6,500 nucleotides of DNA, taken from Alphaproteobacteria bacterium (GTDB lineage: Bacteria; Pseudomonadota; Alphaproteobacteria; JAGOMX01). The notes beneath the pieces were generated by a model that saw only the letters and a list, made by a program, of their open reading frames with translations, was not told the DNA's origin and did not search any database. The position numbers were made by a program, and so were the translations under genes. Shown in pieces: positions 5,604-6,500 of the stretch; the first letter of the stretch is position 1; every line of letters starts with the position of its first letter. The stretch is from contig JACVCA010000075.1 of the NCBI GenBank assembly GCA_016742295.1, positions 1 to 6,500 on the forward strand. The letters are read 5' to 3'.

Positions 5604-6500
5604 TTATATTCTTTCTTGGAGTCCAAGGTTTGATTCGTCCTCCTCATTTGATTCTTTCCTTGGCTTCCTATGAGCTTTACTCTTTAAGTCATAGAGCTTG
5701 ATTCGGCGACCCGTCTTCGGAAACCAAAGATCTGTGACTTGACGCTTACCAGGCCCTACCTTGTGAAGCTGGATGACAAGATCAATCGTCTTTCGCATAA
5801 ACTCCGCAGCATTGAGGACCTCCATACCACTCAGGCGGATATTGGTGGGAATCGCTTCTTCAAGAGCAAGCTCAGGGCTATTGGCATGTACGGTACACAT
5901 AAATCCGCCATGACCTGTGTTAAGCAGCCTTAGGATAGGGAAAGCATTGGGAATAGAAAGCTCCCCACTGATGATGATATCCGGGCGAGAGCGCATCAGA
6001 TGATCAATCATCAGGGGGTAAGTTAACCCTTTTGAGGTTTGGGAAATAGGGGTCCCATTTACAATATAACTCACATGATTTACATGAGGAATGTGAATTT
6101 CACGGGTATCTTCTACTGTAAGCACCCTTAAGTTTAGTGGTATATATTGAACAAGGCGGTTGAGAAAAGTGGTTTTACCTGAACTGGTTCCGCCAGATAT
6201 CAGGAGTGACTGTGCTGCCTCAACCGCCGCAATGACTTCAGACTTTAATTCACCCATAAGGCCAAAATCTTCGAGCTCCATAGGGATTTCTCGGTACATC
6301 CGGATAGATATGGATAACCCCGTTTCCACGCTTTTACCTAAGAGCGCTTCAAAGCGATGACCTCCTGGAAGAGAAGTTGCAATCCGAGGTTGGGTTTCAG
6401 GATCAAACTGGATGCCACTTCCATTAGCAAGAATATGACAAAGCCCACGCCAGTAATCATAGGTGAGTAGAGGTGCTTCTTGCCACTCATAGCCTATACC
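5604..6500 (-). CDS. virB11: VirB11-family type IV secretion ATPase, N-terminus outside window
   Basis: VirB11 proteins form hexameric ATPase rings at the inner membrane that drive pilus assembly and substrate transfer with VirB4 and VirD4. The frame is open from the window's right edge, giving 298 residues. A GTG at 6327-6329 lies inside the N-terminal domain and is not the real start, since conserved sequence precedes it (LPGGHRFEALLG then SISIR). Numbered from the edge, Walker A is GGTSSGKT (103-110), the Asp box VEDTREI (129-135), Walker B RPDIIISGEL (172-181) and the His box GHGGFMCTVHAN (196-207), in the family order. After GEL, where relatives usually read RGxEA, this protein reads SIPNA. 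The C-terminus is a charged tail (about 270-298) with many Lys, Arg and Glu. Full family length is about 330-350 residues, so little is missing. It precedes virD4 by 48 bp and is probably in the same operon. Confidence 0.92.
   Translation of the reverse strand, partial: GIGYEWQEAPLLTYDYWRGLCHILANGSGIQFDPETQPRIATSLPGGHRFEALLGKSVETGLSISIRMYREIPMELEDFGLMGELKSEVIAAVEAAQSLLISGGTSSGKTTFLNRLVQYIPLNLRVLTVEDTREIHIPHVNHVSYIVNGTPISQTSKGLTYPLMIDHLMRSRPDIIISGELSIPNAFPILRLLNTGHGGFMCTVHANSPELALEEAIPTNIRLSGMEVLNAAEFMRKTIDLVIQLHKVGPGKRQVTDLWFPKTGRRIKLYDLKSKAHRKPRKESNEEDESNLGLQERI

Noticed and set aside
6327..6329. GTG as the start of virB11
   Set aside because: The frame continues upstream to the window edge with conserved N-terminal VirB11 sequence (LPGGHRFEALLG), so the start lies outside the window.
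6160..6360. Plus-strand open frame opposite virB11
   Set aside because: It overlaps the Walker A region of VirB11 on the other strand and is best explained as a chance frame.

Overview
The window looks like part of a mobile or accessory region in a Gram-negative proteobacterium. It holds the 3' end of a ProQ/FinO-type RNA-chaperone gene, a complete IS21-family insertion sequence, a Phd/YefM antitoxin gene, and two type IV secretion/conjugation genes, a VirD4/TraG coupling protein and a VirB11 ATPase. Base composition is moderately AT-rich. An intracellular alphaproteobacterium (Rickettsiales/Holosporales-like) or a Legionella-like gammaproteobacterium would fit, but nothing here fixes the taxon.

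Layout. Positions 1-377 (+): C-terminal part of a ProQ/FinO protein, cut by the window's left edge. Positions 440-3246: IS21-family element carrying istA (701-2242, 513 aa, DDE transposase) and istB (2261-3067, 268 aa, AAA+ helper). Its ends hold arrays of 23-bp repeats, six on the left and five inverted on the right, sharing one core. Positions 3249-3527 (-): Phd/YefM antitoxin whose stop codon lies 2 bp from the IS end, with no toxin gene after it. Positions 3540-3629: AT-rich spacer with a consensus -10 box for the antitoxin and a hairpin terminator at the end of virD4. Positions 3612-5555 (-): VirD4/TraG coupling protein, 647 aa. Positions 5604-6500 (-): VirB11-type ATPase, open to the right edge, so its N-terminus lies outside.

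How the parts relate. VirB11 and VirD4 are consecutive on the minus strand, 48 bp apart, and probably form the end of a transfer operon whose other genes (VirB1-VirB10 equivalents, relaxase) lie beyond position 6500. VirB11 powers pilus assembly and substrate handling. VirD4 brings the relaxosome or effector to the channel. A ProQ/FinO protein and an antitoxin beside such genes are typical cargo of conjugative plasmids or integrative elements: FinO-family proteins can regulate transfer through RNA, and antitoxins belong to maintenance modules. The IS sits between the convergent proQ-like and antitoxin genes. It shows no target duplication and may have removed or displaced the antitoxin's partner.

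I found no clearly undescribed system. The points most worth a second look are the long, strictly periodic repeat arrays at the IS ends and the apparently orphaned antitoxin abutting the IS.
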